Shown here in pieces: positions 25,779 to 33,613 of a stretch of 64,000 bases of DNA. The notes beneath the pieces were generated by a model. That model worked only from the letters and a program-made list of their open reading frames with translations, searched no databases and was not told the origin of the DNA. The DNA comes from Desemzia sp. RIT 804 (GTDB taxonomy: Bacteria > Bacillota > Bacilli > Lactobacillales > Carnobacteriaceae), in assembly GCF_016892605.1 (NCBI RefSeq), contig NZ_JAFEMV010000001.1, forward strand, positions 930,001 to 994,000, read 5' to 3'. Each line of letters opens with the position of its first letter. The stretch's first letter is position 1. Position numbers and translations under genes: made by a program.

Positions 25779-26484
25779 AATTGGAGAATTATCAGAAATG
25801 ACTGGAGCTTCAATACGCACACTCCATTATTACGATGAAATAGGACTTTTAAAACCGTACAATATTACAGAATCCAATCATCGTATTTATGATATCAATA
25901 ACTTAGAGCAACTCTATATTATTTTAGGTTTAAAAGAATTAGGATATTCATTAGATGAAATTAAAACAATTATTCTGAAAGATACAATTTATCTTTCAGA
26001 GTACGTATATGTACAACGTGCTTTATTAGAAAAGGAAATCTCTTCGCAACAAAAGAAACTAGATAAACTGTTAAATTTTGAAAAGACATTAGCAGACTAT
26101 ACCGCTATTGACTCTACTCTACTTGCAGAATTACTTACCTTTTATCGTACCAATGCACAGTCTCATTTTACGATTCAAGAATTTAATTCAATGCGATCTT
26201 TAGTAACAGAAAAAGATAGTTGGAAAGAACATTATTCTGAATGGTCTAAATTTATAACTACTTTAGAAGAAGCCTATAAAGAAAAATTTCCTTCTACCCA
26301 TCCTAAAGTAATTTATTGTAAGACATATTGGAAAAAATTAATATCAATGACTGATAAAGAACTACCAAATGTATACGAAAAGACAGGTTATTTTCATGCT
26401 GAAGAATCGTCTAAAGATCTTTCATTCGGTTTAACAACAGAGTTATACGTATATTTATTAAGACAAATGAACGAGGATGTCTGA
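25762..26484 (+). CDS. MerR-family transcriptional regulator
   Basis: A 240-aa protein with the MerR winged HTH at residues 4-72 (FRIGELSEMTGASIRTLHYY, DEIGLLKPYNITESNHRIYD, LGYSLDEIKTIIL), a dimerisation coiled coil (about 85-115), and a C-terminal region without cysteines to suggest a metal site. The C-terminal domain vaguely resembles the TipAS type. It overlaps the Hsp33-like gene, implying that the regulator controls a stress response involving that chaperone. Confidence 0.85.
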   Translation: MKETFRIGELSEMTGASIRTLHYYDEIGLLKPYNITESNHRIYDINNLEQLYIILGLKELGYSLDEIKTIILKDTIYLSEYVYVQRALLEKEISSQQKKLDKLLNFEKTLADYTAIDSTLLAELLTFYRTNAQSHFTIQEFNSMRSLVTEKDSWKEHYSEWSKFITTLEEAYKEKFPSTHPKVIYCKTYWKKLISMTDKELPNVYEKTGYFHAEESSKDLSFGLTTELYVYLLRQMNEDV

Positions 26485-26521
26485 ATGAACGTCAAAAAGA
26501 GGCTAGGACAAAAGGGCTCTC

Positions 26522-26578
26522 AAAAAATACACTCCCACTACTGAACAAAATAGTTCATAGTTTTGGGAGTGTATTTTT
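26522..26578 (+). terminator. Terminator of the Hsp33-MerR operon
   Basis: AAAAATACACTCCCA pairs with TGGGAGTGTATTTTT, with inner GAAC/GTTC. A T-run follows. Confidence 0.8.
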
Positions 26579-26651
26579 CTATATCTCTATCAAAATAAAC
26601 AAAAGTGGGACTATTTTTTCACAAAAGAACCTTATCAAATCATTTTTTTGT

Positions 26652-26679
26652 ATACATGACTTTATCTAATTTCATATAT
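26652..26679 (+). repeat. 28-bp dif-like site, copy 5
   Basis: Left arm ATACATGACTT, centre TATCTA, right arm ATTTCATATAT. Its left arm and centre equal copy 3. Confidence 0.75.
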
Positions 26680-26686
26680 CCTATTT

Positions 26687-27157
26687 TTAAACCTCATTAG
26701 AAGTATCACCATAAAGTATGATAGATGAATTGGAAGGCTCAAAACCATTATCCAAATAAAAGTATTCAGCTGGGTAGCCTCGATCGGTATCTAATATGAT
26801 GGTGGGGATATCGATATCTTTTAATTGTTCTTTGATAAAGTTCAAAAATTGGGTACCTACTCTTTTTCCTTGATAATCATTTGAAATATAAAAGGAATCC
26901 AACTGGTATTCTTTTCCCATATACCACGGTTTAATAAAACCTAACGCAGCACCCAATAAATTATCTGTATCTTCTTCTCTAACGATATACCCTTTAAATG
27001 TATTTAGTTCAGTTATTTGATTAACGTAAGATGTAATTTGGTCATATGTTAATTTATCGTTCCATGGCTCAGCTGAAAATACTTTAATATAAACGTCTAC
27101 AACTTCTGATAAATCATTTTTATTAAATTCTCTAAAATAAATAGTTTTGTTTTTCAT
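26687..27157 (-). CDS. GNAT-family N-acetyltransferase
   Basis: A 156-aa acetyltransferase with the CoA-binding motif SNDYQGKRVGTQFLNFI (about 92-108) and the C-terminal PAEYFYLDNGFEPSN. The N-terminal VYIKVFSAEPWNDKLTYDQI resembles aminoglycoside 6'-acetyltransferase-like and related GNATs, but the substrate cannot be read. It is alone between two 28-bp sites, with its start facing site copy 6. Confidence 0.85.
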   Translation of the reverse strand: MKNKTIYFREFNKNDLSEVVDVYIKVFSAEPWNDKLTYDQITSYVNQITELNTFKGYIVREEDTDNLLGAALGFIKPWYMGKEYQLDSFYISNDYQGKRVGTQFLNFIKEQLKDIDIPTIILDTDRGYPAEYFYLDNGFEPSNSSIILYGDTSNEV

Positions 27158-27255
27158 TCCTTAATCAACTCCTTTACTTAAAATAACCATAGCATTATTT
27201 TATCTTTATGAATAATTTTTTTATAGAAACTCATGCTAAACTAACAAGGCTTTCA

Positions 27256-27283
27256 GTACACGATTCTATGTAATTTCATGTGT
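27256..27283 (+). repeat. 28-bp dif-like site, copy 6
   Basis: Left arm GTACACGATTC, centre TATGTA, right arm ATTTCATGTGT; preceded by the right half of the hairpin only (ACAAGGCTTTC). Confidence 0.7.
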
Positions 27284-27392
27284 TACAACTTAATAGGAAT
27301 TTAAATTTTATTATTAGATTTTTTAATCATTTACACGAAAATTAATTTTATAAAGAGCATACTCTATACTCTTATTTTTTTTCAAGAACTCA

Positions 27393-27437
27393 AAAAAGCG
27401 GAAAATCCCAGATTTAAAAATCTGAGTTTCCGCTTTT
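27393..27437 (-). terminator. Terminator of the P-type ATPase gene
   Basis: AAAAAAGCGGAAA pairs with TTTCCGCTTTT and inner CAGATTT with AATCTG. It lies about 47 bp after the ATPase stop on the minus strand. Confidence 0.75.
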
Positions 27438-27483
27438 GTCATTTCAAGGATGGACTATTGTCTCAGCCTCTTCTAATTTATTC

Positions 27484-29388
27484 TTAAGATATTTTTACTT
27501 TCTCTGCAGGTGCTGATACTTCTTTTTGTTCTTTTCGACCTTTCAACTTATACTTCATTAATCTCATGGCATTGAAAATTACCACCAAGATACTACCTTC
27601 ATGAACCAACATTCCGATAGACATATTCATCCATTCGCTGAAGAAGACGCTGGTCAACAAGACCAACACTACTCCAATTGAAATCGCGATATTTTGTTTC
27701 ATATTATTTGCGGTGGCTTTTACTAATCCTAATGCGTGAGGCAAGTTGCTGAAGTTCGAGTTCATTAAAACGACATCGGATGTTTCAATCGCTACGTCCG
27801 TTCCGCTTCCCATTGCGATGCCAATGTCTGCTAAAGCTAAGGACGGACTATCGTTAACGCCATCTCCAACAAAGGCTACAATTTGACCACGTTGTTGAAG
27901 TTTTCCGATATAAGCCGATTTGTCTTCCGGCAACATGTGGCCGTGAGCTTCGGTCAAACCAAGTTCGCCGGCGACCACATCAACGGTTCCTTGGTTATCT
28001 CCTGAAAGAACGACTAGATTTTTCACGCCCAAGTCTTTTAATTCCTGCAAATTAGCTTTCACACCCGGACGGACTTGATCGCGAATGCCCATCAGTACTT
28101 TTAATTCACCGTCGACCGCTGTCAAAACGAGAGAGTTCCCTTGTTGTTCAAACCGTTTGACATCTTTTTGCACTTTTTTGCTGAGAGTGACATTTTCTTT
28201 TTCCATCAAGGCCACATTCCCAACAGCCACTCTATGTCCAGCTACACTTGAAACGATTCCGCCGCCTTTCACGACTTCAGTTCCTTCAACAGGATAAAAG
28301 TTTGTTTCTCCAATTTGATTTAAGACCGCTTTTGCTAATGGATGATCTGATTCCCGTTCCACACTGGCCAGATAGCCAAGCGTTTCAGCAGAATCTTTTT
28401 CATACAGTTCAGTCGCTGCAACGGTTGGGTTTCCGACAGTTAAAGTACCTGTCTTATCAAATACAATTGTATCCACATTGCTGAAGTCTTGAATGACTTC
28501 ACTCCCTTTTAAAAGAACACCGTTACGAGCACCATTCCCAATACCGGCAACGTTTGAGACAGGCACTCCGATAACTAATGCGCCTGGGCAACCTAGAACC
28601 AAGATGGTGATTGCTAACTCAATATTTTGACTGAACGCCCATACAACAATTGCCAGAACCAAGACAGCTGGTGTGTAGTATTTAGAAAAGCGATCAATGA
28701 ACCGTTCCGCTTCGGATTTAGAATCTTGTGCTTCTTCCACGAGTTCAATAATTTTTCCAAATGTGGTGTCCTCACCAACCCGGTCAGCTCTGATTTGAAT
28801 CGTTCCGTTTTCTAAAATAGTTCCTGCAAAAACTTCTGCATCAGCTAGCTTGTTGACCGGAACAGCTTCCCCTGTAATGCTAGCTTCATTGATATGCCCT
28901 TCACCCGTAAGGACTGTGCCATCCACTGGAACTTTCGCACCCGTTTTAACGAGCAAGATATCCCCTTCATCTACATCATCCACTTCTACTTCTTCAAATT
29001 CGCCATTATCCATTTGTTTCAAGGCGCTTTCGGGTGCCATTTCAGTCAATTCTTTGATAGCAGATCGCGTTTGGTTCAATGTTCGTTGTTCCAAGTAGTG
29101 TCCGAATAAGAATAAGAACGTGACAATAGCCGATTCTTCATAATTTTGAATAAAAAGCGCACCAATCGCTGCAATACTGACTAAGACATCAATACTGATG
29201 ACTTTGACTTTCATTGCTTGAAACGCTTGAATGGCAATTGGCGTAATCCCAAAGACAGAGGCGATGATCAAAGACCACTCTGAAAGTCCTACGTTTTCTA
29301 AAACAAAGTGACTGAAGAAACCGAGTGCGATTAACAATCCACTGATGACGGTGATAACATTTTTCTTGCTTAATATATATTGTTGCAT
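27484..29388 (-). CDS. Heavy-metal P1B-type ATPase with CPG motif
   Basis: A 634-aa metal-exporting ATPase; the ATG at 29388 is chosen because GGAGGG lies 6 bp upstream. It has six to eight membrane segments, the actuator TGEA (ASITGEAVPV), the phosphorylation site DKTGT (Asp311), and the hinge GDGVNDSPSLA. The end MLVHEGSILVVIFNAMRLM recalls Zn/Cd-type pumps. The usual membrane CPC is CPG here (GCPGALVIGVP, Cys267), so metal specificity is uncertain. It lacks an N-terminal metal-binding domain; a separate HMA protein is encoded upstream. An Fnr-type box centred at -41.5 predicts activation by the nearby Crp/Fnr regulator. Confidence 0.88.
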   Translation of the reverse strand: MQQYILSKKNVITVISGLLIALGFFSHFVLENVGLSEWSLIIASVFGITPIAIQAFQAMKVKVISIDVLVSIAAIGALFIQNYEESAIVTFLFLFGHYLEQRTLNQTRSAIKELTEMAPESALKQMDNGEFEEVEVDDVDEGDILLVKTGAKVPVDGTVLTGEGHINEASITGEAVPVNKLADAEVFAGTILENGTIQIRADRVGEDTTFGKIIELVEEAQDSKSEAERFIDRFSKYYTPAVLVLAIVVWAFSQNIELAITILVLGCPGALVIGVPVSNVAGIGNGARNGVLLKGSEVIQDFSNVDTIVFDKTGTLTVGNPTVAATELYEKDSAETLGYLASVERESDHPLAKAVLNQIGETNFYPVEGTEVVKGGGIVSSVAGHRVAVGNVALMEKENVTLSKKVQKDVKRFEQQGNSLVLTAVDGELKVLMGIRDQVRPGVKANLQELKDLGVKNLVVLSGDNQGTVDVVAGELGLTEAHGHMLPEDKSAYIGKLQQRGQIVAFVGDGVNDSPSLALADIGIAMGSGTDVAIETSDVVLMNSNFSNLPHALGLVKATANNMKQNIAISIGVVLVLLTSVFFSEWMNMSIGMLVHEGSILVVIFNAMRLMKYKLKGRKEQKEVSAPAEKVKIS

Positions 29389-29431
29389 GCTTTTTCCCTC
29401 CATATTTAATTTCTCTTTTATTGATAAACAC

Positions 29432-29473
29432 AGTATAAGATAATTGCCTAAGTAATTAATTGACTGACATCAA
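29432..29473 (-). promoter_or_regulatory. Fnr-type box and promoter of the P-type ATPase
   Basis: The box TTGACTGACATCAA (29460-29473) follows TTGAC-N4-ATCAA. Its centre is 32 bp from the centre of the -10 TATACT (29432-29437, minus strand), placing it at -41.5, the classic activator position. Confidence 0.75.
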
Positions 29474-29582
29474 GTTTTGAAAAAATACGTGTCCCTTTTC
29501 ACTATTTTTTTGATCTAACAGCCTCAATGACACTTATTCCTCTTTACAGTTATAACGATGCCCTCTTTTTATCGAATAAAAA

Positions 29583-29596
29583 TTTACGGCTATCAA
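29583..29596. promoter_or_regulatory. Extra Fnr-like box
   Basis: TTTACGGCTATCAA differs by one base from the box consensus. No -10 element lies at the standard distance, so it may be a relic or auxiliary site. Confidence 0.4.
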
Positions 29597-29648
29597 GTTT
29601 AGAAAGTTCTCTTTTATCGTTTCTAAGCACCTCGAATTGGATTGCAAC

Positions 29649-29690
29649 AAAAAAGCAATCCCGGAAAAATAGCTTTTCTTCCAGAATTGC
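29649..29690 (-). terminator. Terminator of the HMA gene
   Basis: AAAAAAGCAATcCCGGAA pairs imperfectly with TTCCAGAATTGC. It lies just after the HMA gene stop on the minus strand. Confidence 0.55.
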
Positions 29691-29707
29691 CTAGTTCATT
29701 TAATCTG

Positions 29708-29941
29708 TTAAGCGGCCTTGACTTTTGCTTTAAGGACCGGATAGCCTACGTTTTCGATAGCTTTTTGAATCTCTTCAATCGAAGTGACAGCTGAATCAAA
29801 ATTGGTTTTGACTTTGCTGGAGTTGAATAATACTTTAATGCTGTCTTTATCAATACCGTTAACTGATTTCAAGGCACCTTCAATTTTTTGCATACAACTT
29901 GGACAAGACAACGTTTCTAATTGCAATATAGCTTTTTCCAT
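29708..29941 (-). CDS. HMA-domain metal-binding protein
   Basis: A 77-aa protein with one heavy-metal-associated fold and the metal site SCPSC (Cys13 and Cys16 in LETLSCPSCMQKIEG). It resembles CopZ-type chaperones. It probably hands metal to the P-type ATPase encoded next, which lacks its own binding domain. The Fnr-type box and the promoter upstream match those of the ATPase, Crp/Fnr and Dps genes. Confidence 0.85.
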   Translation of the reverse strand: MEKAILQLETLSCPSCMQKIEGALKSVNGIDKDSIKVLFNSSKVKTNFDSAVTSIEEIQKAIENVGYPVLKAKVKAA

Positions 29942-30018
29942 AATTCCTATCTCCTTTATGTGTTTTTATTTTATCGGCAGCAGATTAATGAACACTGCCT
30001 TTTCCTCTTTACAACTGT

Positions 30019-30060
30019 AGTATAGCTCACTTTTAGCAAACGAAAATTGACGCATATCAA
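30019..30060 (-). promoter_or_regulatory. Fnr-type box and promoter of the HMA gene
   Basis: TTGACGCATATCAA (30047-30060) lies with its centre 32 bp from the -10 TATACT (30019-30024, minus strand). Confidence 0.78.
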
Positions 30061-30087
30061 GTTTTGCACTTCTTTTTATCTTTTTGC

Positions 30088-30942
30088 TCAATTCACCATC
30101 TTAATAGTCTTTTTCTGCCCCTTATTGCCATCAGAATAATAAGAAATTGGTGGATAGTCTTGTCTGCGTATAAACCATACTACAATCGCGCCAATAAACA
30201 GGGCCAGAGACAAGGCTTGCGAAACGCGGATCCACTCGCCAATCCATAAACTGTCCGTTCGCATACCTTCAATGAAGAACCGACCCACTGAGTACCACAA
30301 AACGTAACTCAAAGCGACTTCTCCTTGATGCAAAAGCTGTTTTCGGTTCCGTATAGTGACGATGAGGACAAAGCCCAACAAACTCCACAATGACTCGTAT
30401 AAAAAAGTCGGATGGTAGTAGGTACCATTGATATTCATTTGTTCAATGATAAATTCAGGTAAATAAAGATTTTCCAAGAATTGACGAGTAACCGGTCCAC
30501 CATGAGCTTCCTGATTCATAAAATTGCCCCAACGACCAATGGACTGGGCTAACAATACATTGGGCGCTAAAATATCAAGAACGAGTGCCAAAGAAGTACC
30601 TTTTTTCTTTGCATACCAATATAGCGTACCCCCTCCTGCAATCAATCCCCCATAAATCGCAATGCCGCCATTCCAAATCGCAAGGATTTGTCCTGGATTT
30701 TGCAGATAATAACCAAGTTCAAATAACACATAATAAAGCCGAGCGCCGAGGAGTCCAATCGGAATTGCCCATAAGGCCATATCGATAATGGTATCCTCTT
30801 CCAGTCCTTTTTTCTTTGCTTCCTTGGTGCTCAACTGGAGAGCCGCTAATATGCCCGCTGCAATAATGACTCCATACCAATGAATCACAACAGAACCAAT
30901 CTCCACCGCATGGGGATTCAAAACGCCTAATACGAATTCCAT
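30088..30942 (-). CDS. lgt: Prolipoprotein diacylglyceryl transferase
   Basis: A 284-aa integral membrane enzyme that transfers diacylglycerol from phosphatidylglycerol to the lipobox cysteine of prolipoproteins. The signature IGRWGNFMNQEAHGGPV is present, with early VVIHWYGVIIA, GARLYYV and late RTDSLW. It overlaps the preceding 114-aa membrane gene by 16 bp and sits inside a metal/Fnr regulon, not in the usual hprK-lgt context. That suggests a second, accessory lgt. Confidence 0.92.
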   Translation of the reverse strand: MEFVLGVLNPHAVEIGSVVIHWYGVIIAAGILAALQLSTKEAKKKGLEEDTIIDMALWAIPIGLLGARLYYVLFELGYYLQNPGQILAIWNGGIAIYGGLIAGGGTLYWYAKKKGTSLALVLDILAPNVLLAQSIGRWGNFMNQEAHGGPVTRQFLENLYLPEFIIEQMNINGTYYHPTFLYESLWSLLGFVLIVTIRNRKQLLHQGEVALSYVLWYSVGRFFIEGMRTDSLWIGEWIRVSQALSLALFIGAIVVWFIRRQDYPPISYYSDGNKGQKKTIKMVN

Positions 30943-31271
30943 TCTATTTGCTCCATTTCTTCAATTTTTCGCGTCATTCTAGTCATGGTGATGCTGAACA
31001 AGATTCCGGCTAAGCTCCATGGAAACCAAACAGTGAATACACTTTTATCTCCCTGGTCACTCGCTTCGTAATACGCCACTTTTCCGTGTCCGATTACGCC
31101 GGCTCTTTTTACAACTTCCTCTTCTTTTTCCATAGCTAACCTATCTGCCTCAACAACGTTAGACGTTTTTGCTTCGCCGCCAATCGTGTTCTTGGTGAAA
31201 GGGACGACAAAGAATGCACCCGCTGCTGACAACGTGATGGCAACTATCACCCAAAAATAATGCACATTCAC
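30927..31271 (-). CDS. Small two-helix membrane protein
   Basis: A 114-aa protein with an N-terminal membrane segment (6-27), a polar middle (KNTIGGEAKTSNVVEAD, VVKRAGVIGHGKVAYYEAS) and a second segment (80-96, VWFPWSLAGILFSITM). It is translationally coupled to lgt by overlap. I do not recognise a family. A weak Fnr-type box upstream suggests that it leads an operon of the same regulon. Confidence 0.6.
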   Translation of the reverse strand: MNVHYFWVIVAITLSAAGAFFVVPFTKNTIGGEAKTSNVVEADRLAMEKEEEVVKRAGVIGHGKVAYYEASDQGDKSVFTVWFPWSLAGILFSITMTRMTRKIEEMEQIEWNSY

Positions 31272-31305
31272 CCCTACTAATTTTTACGTTTTGTTCGACA
31301 ACCCT

Positions 31306-31348
31306 ATCTTAAAGAAAAATAAAACAAAAAAACTTGAAGGTTATCATG
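31306..31348 (-). promoter_or_regulatory. Weak Fnr-like box and promoter before the lgt operon
   Basis: TTGAAGGTTATCAT (31335-31348) matches the box at 8 of 10 defined positions. A TAAGAT (-10-like, 31306-31311, minus strand) lies 33 bp away, one more than in the other promoters. Confidence 0.45.
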
Positions 31349-31493
31349 TTTGTACTTTTATTTTTCCAATGAATGAAGGTCGTTCTGTCTTAAAAAAGCC
31401 AAAAACGGACAGATGGAAGCAAAAGCACTGAGTTCTGTCCCGTTGTTAATGAAGAGCGACAGAACACCAACGTGTAGAAAAAAGTGTGTCCGA

Positions 31494-32201
31494 TTATTCG
31501 CTGTAAAGCAATAAATCATCTAAATCCTGAATCTTGATCCTTTTCCCAGACAGCTGTTGAATCAATCCCTCGTCCTCCAATTCTCCAAATTTGCGACTGA
31601 TGGTCTCAGGTGTCGTTCCTAAATAGGAAGCAATGTCCTTTTTTGCCATCGGCAGGGTGATGGTGGGAGAGTTGCCCATTTCAGGTTCCACATTTTCTGC
31701 CAAAAACAAAACTAAACGGGTAATGACACTCTCCACGGCTACTTGTGCGGTTTGACGTTCGGAGCTTTCTAACCGCTGCGACATCTCTCCTAGCAGCTTT
31801 AACGAAATTGCAGGATACTCTTTTAGAAACTCTTGTACATCATGTTGTTGAATCATGCAGACAGACGTATCTCGAGTAGCTTCTGCGTATTCCTCGTGCA
31901 CAGCATCAGGATTGAACAACGTCCATTCTCCCGTAAAGTCACCCGGATTCAAAATACGAACTAGTTGCTCTTTGCCAGAATCAGACAAGCGATAGATGCG
32001 GACTTTTCCGCGATTCACAATATACAAGGCATCATCTTTTTCTTGCGAGCGAAACAGAAACTCCCCTTTTTGATAGTGATTCGTGTGAGCTTTTCCAGCG
32101 ATGCGATCCATCGAGCTTTCCTCCAAATGATTGAATATCGGGACTAAGCGGATACAAGCTGAGTGGTTTCCTGCTGCATGTGGTTGGGTGTATTGAGTCA
32201 A
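31494..32201 (-). CDS. Crp/Fnr-family transcriptional regulator
   Basis: A 235-aa protein with a cyclic-nucleotide-binding-like beta-roll (about 20-140: HYQKGEFLFRSQEKDDALYI, GEWTLFNPD) and a C-terminal winged HTH (185-225). The recognition helix TPETISRKF has Glu199, Ser202 and Arg203, the residues that in Fnr read TTGAT half-sites. This matches the TTGAC-N4-ATCAA boxes upstream of this gene and four neighbours. It lacks the Fnr cluster cysteine set (only Cys16 and Cys115), so its signal is probably not an Fe-S cluster. It is probably autoregulated. Confidence 0.88.
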   Translation of the reverse strand: MTQYTQPHAAGNHSACIRLVPIFNHLEESSMDRIAGKAHTNHYQKGEFLFRSQEKDDALYIVNRGKVRIYRLSDSGKEQLVRILNPGDFTGEWTLFNPDAVHEEYAEATRDTSVCMIQQHDVQEFLKEYPAISLKLLGEMSQRLESSERQTAQVAVESVITRLVLFLAENVEPEMGNSPTITLPMAKKDIASYLGTTPETISRKFGELEDEGLIQQLSGKRIKIQDLDDLLLYSE

Positions 32202-32254
32202 TTCGTTCTTCCCCTTTATCAGTTTATTGTCCTTTTTTTAACTTTCCTATATTT

Positions 32255-32296
32255 AGTATAAAGGCCCCCTACCTCAAAAAAATTGACGCTCATCAA
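32255..32296 (-). promoter_or_regulatory. Fnr-type box and promoter of the Crp/Fnr gene
   Basis: TTGACGCTCATCAA (32283-32296) has its centre 32 bp from the -10 TATACT (32255-32260, minus strand). This supports autoregulation. Confidence 0.8.
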
Positions 32297-32385
32297 GAAA
32301 AGTCTTTTTAACGGCAAAAAAATAGGAGCTGGAAAGAGTCCCAACCCCAAAATCTTTAATTTTTAAATGTATGTTTACGAAAAAC

Positions 32386-32958
32386 CTAATCTTCATCCTC
32401 ATCAAACGCATCGTCGTCTTCCAATGCCTCTTTGCCAATGAACGCTTGCAGCATCCAAATGTTTTTATCTAAGTCATTTTTAAAAGCAATCAGTGTATCT
32501 TCTAAAGCATCGTCACCCTCATCTTGTACTAAACGAATAGCACGAATCGTTAATTCACGGGTACTTCTGAAATCTTCGATAATATTTTCAACCATGTCTT
32601 CTGCTTTAGCGTATTTATTGATGGCATCTTCTGAAAGCATGGAATATTTTTCAAATTCAGCGGTGGTTGAAGCCGGTTTATGACCGGAAATAATCAAGCG
32701 TTCTGCTAGTTTGTCGAACCATTCTTCGTTTTGATTATACAATTCTTCAAATTTTTCATGCAGGGTGAAGAAATTAGCGCCATTTACATACCAGTGATAT
32801 TGGTGCAATTTCACATGTAAAGTATGCATGTTCCCTAAAAGATGATCCGAAATGGCCGCTGCATTAATTTTTGTATGATGGACATGTTCCTTGTGTTCTT
32901 GTTCTTCTTGAAATCTTTCTTGGGGTGTTCTTTCTTGAGAAGCTTTATTTTCAGTCAT
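32386..32958 (-). CDS. dps: Dps-type ferritin-like protein
   Basis: A 190-aa iron-storing and DNA-protecting mini-ferritin. The ferroxidase region is visible: LHVKLHQYHWYVNGANFFTL followed by HEKFEELYNQNEEWFDKLAERL. The N-terminal 25 residues are charged, and the C-terminus is acidic (EDDDAFDEDED), so DNA binding is not evident. The promoter carries the same Fnr-type box, linking iron/oxidative defence to the regulator next door. Confidence 0.9.
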   Translation of the reverse strand: MTENKASQERTPQERFQEEQEHKEHVHHTKINAAAISDHLLGNMHTLHVKLHQYHWYVNGANFFTLHEKFEELYNQNEEWFDKLAERLIISGHKPASTTAEFEKYSMLSEDAINKYAKAEDMVENIIEDFRSTRELTIRAIRLVQDEGDDALEDTLIAFKNDLDKNIWMLQAFIGKEALEDDDAFDEDED

Positions 32959-33031
32959 GATCTATTCCTCCTATAATTTTGGTTTGTTTAAAATAGCTTC
33001 CTTTGATTCCTCCTTTTCCTTTACTGAATTT

Positions 33032-33073
33032 AGTATAGGATAGATTTCCGTTAAAAAAATTGACGCTCATCAA
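33032..33073 (-). promoter_or_regulatory. Fnr-type box and promoter of dps
   Basis: TTGACGCTCATCAA (33060-33073), identical to the box of the regulator gene; its centre is 32 bp from TATACT (33032-33037, minus strand). Confidence 0.8.
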
Positions 33074-33188
33074 GAAAAGTATTTCTTAATAGACGCCAGG
33101 CTTCTCTATTAAATTCAACTGAAATAATCAAAGGAATGAAGTCGTTCCCTCCAAACAAAAATTTCATTAAAGTAGGGCCTAAAAAAAG

Positions 33189-33231
33189 AATAGCAACTAT
33201 ACTTTGTCAAGAGACCTGACTGCTATTTTTT
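33189..33231. terminator. Possible terminator
   Basis: AATAGCA pairs with TGCTATT around a long loop, with a T7 run after it. No gene on the plus strand ends here, so it may be a remnant. Confidence 0.4.
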
Positions 33232-33276
33232 TGCTTGTTATTCTTCAATTACCAAATGTCTTGCCTTGCAGTATAT

Positions 33277-33330
33277 TTAATACTCTTTCTCACTAGTGTT
33301 GCATGCAACACTAGTGAGAAAGAGTATTAA
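33277..33330. repeat. 54-bp perfect palindrome without spacer
   Basis: The half TTAATACTCTTTCTCACTAG+TGTTGCA is followed directly by its exact complement, centred on GCATGC at 33301-33306. No loop bases separate the arms, and no T-run follows. It may be a cruciform-forming site or the scar of a recombination event. Confidence 0.8.
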
Positions 33331-33517
33331 TAAGATTAACCTAGACGAATAACTTCACTTTATTTATGTCATACCATAAAAATTGAAAAGAATTTTTTTA
33401 TTTATTTTTAGTAGATCGATTAATAGGAGTTTTAGCTTATGGAATACCTATATTATTATTAGTTTTGACTGGTTTTTATTTTTATGACGGTTTGTCAAAT
33501 TAATCTCTTATTTTGCA
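33331..33517. other. AT-rich gap with a short IS30-like end
   Basis: No gene is seen. TTGTCAAATTAA at 33492-33503 equals the outer 12 bp of the IS30-type repeat at 15517 and may be a remnant. Confidence 0.35.
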
Positions 33518-33545
33518 ATACATGATTCTAAGCAATTTCATGTAT
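33518..33545 (+). repeat. 28-bp dif-like site, copy 7
   Basis: Left arm ATACATGATTC, centre TAAGCA, right arm ATTTCATGTAT. This is the rightmost copy I found. Confidence 0.75.
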
Positions 33546-33613
33546 TGAAAGAAGTCTAGGTAACACTTGATCACCTGCTATTCGTTATTACTAACAAACA
33601 GCAGGTGATCATT

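Noticed and set aside
33571-33610. Leader hairpin of the third RHH-like gene as a riboswitch.
   Set aside because: It is only a simple inverted pair overlapping the ribosome binding site, with no conserved aptamer; operator or attenuator is the simpler reading.
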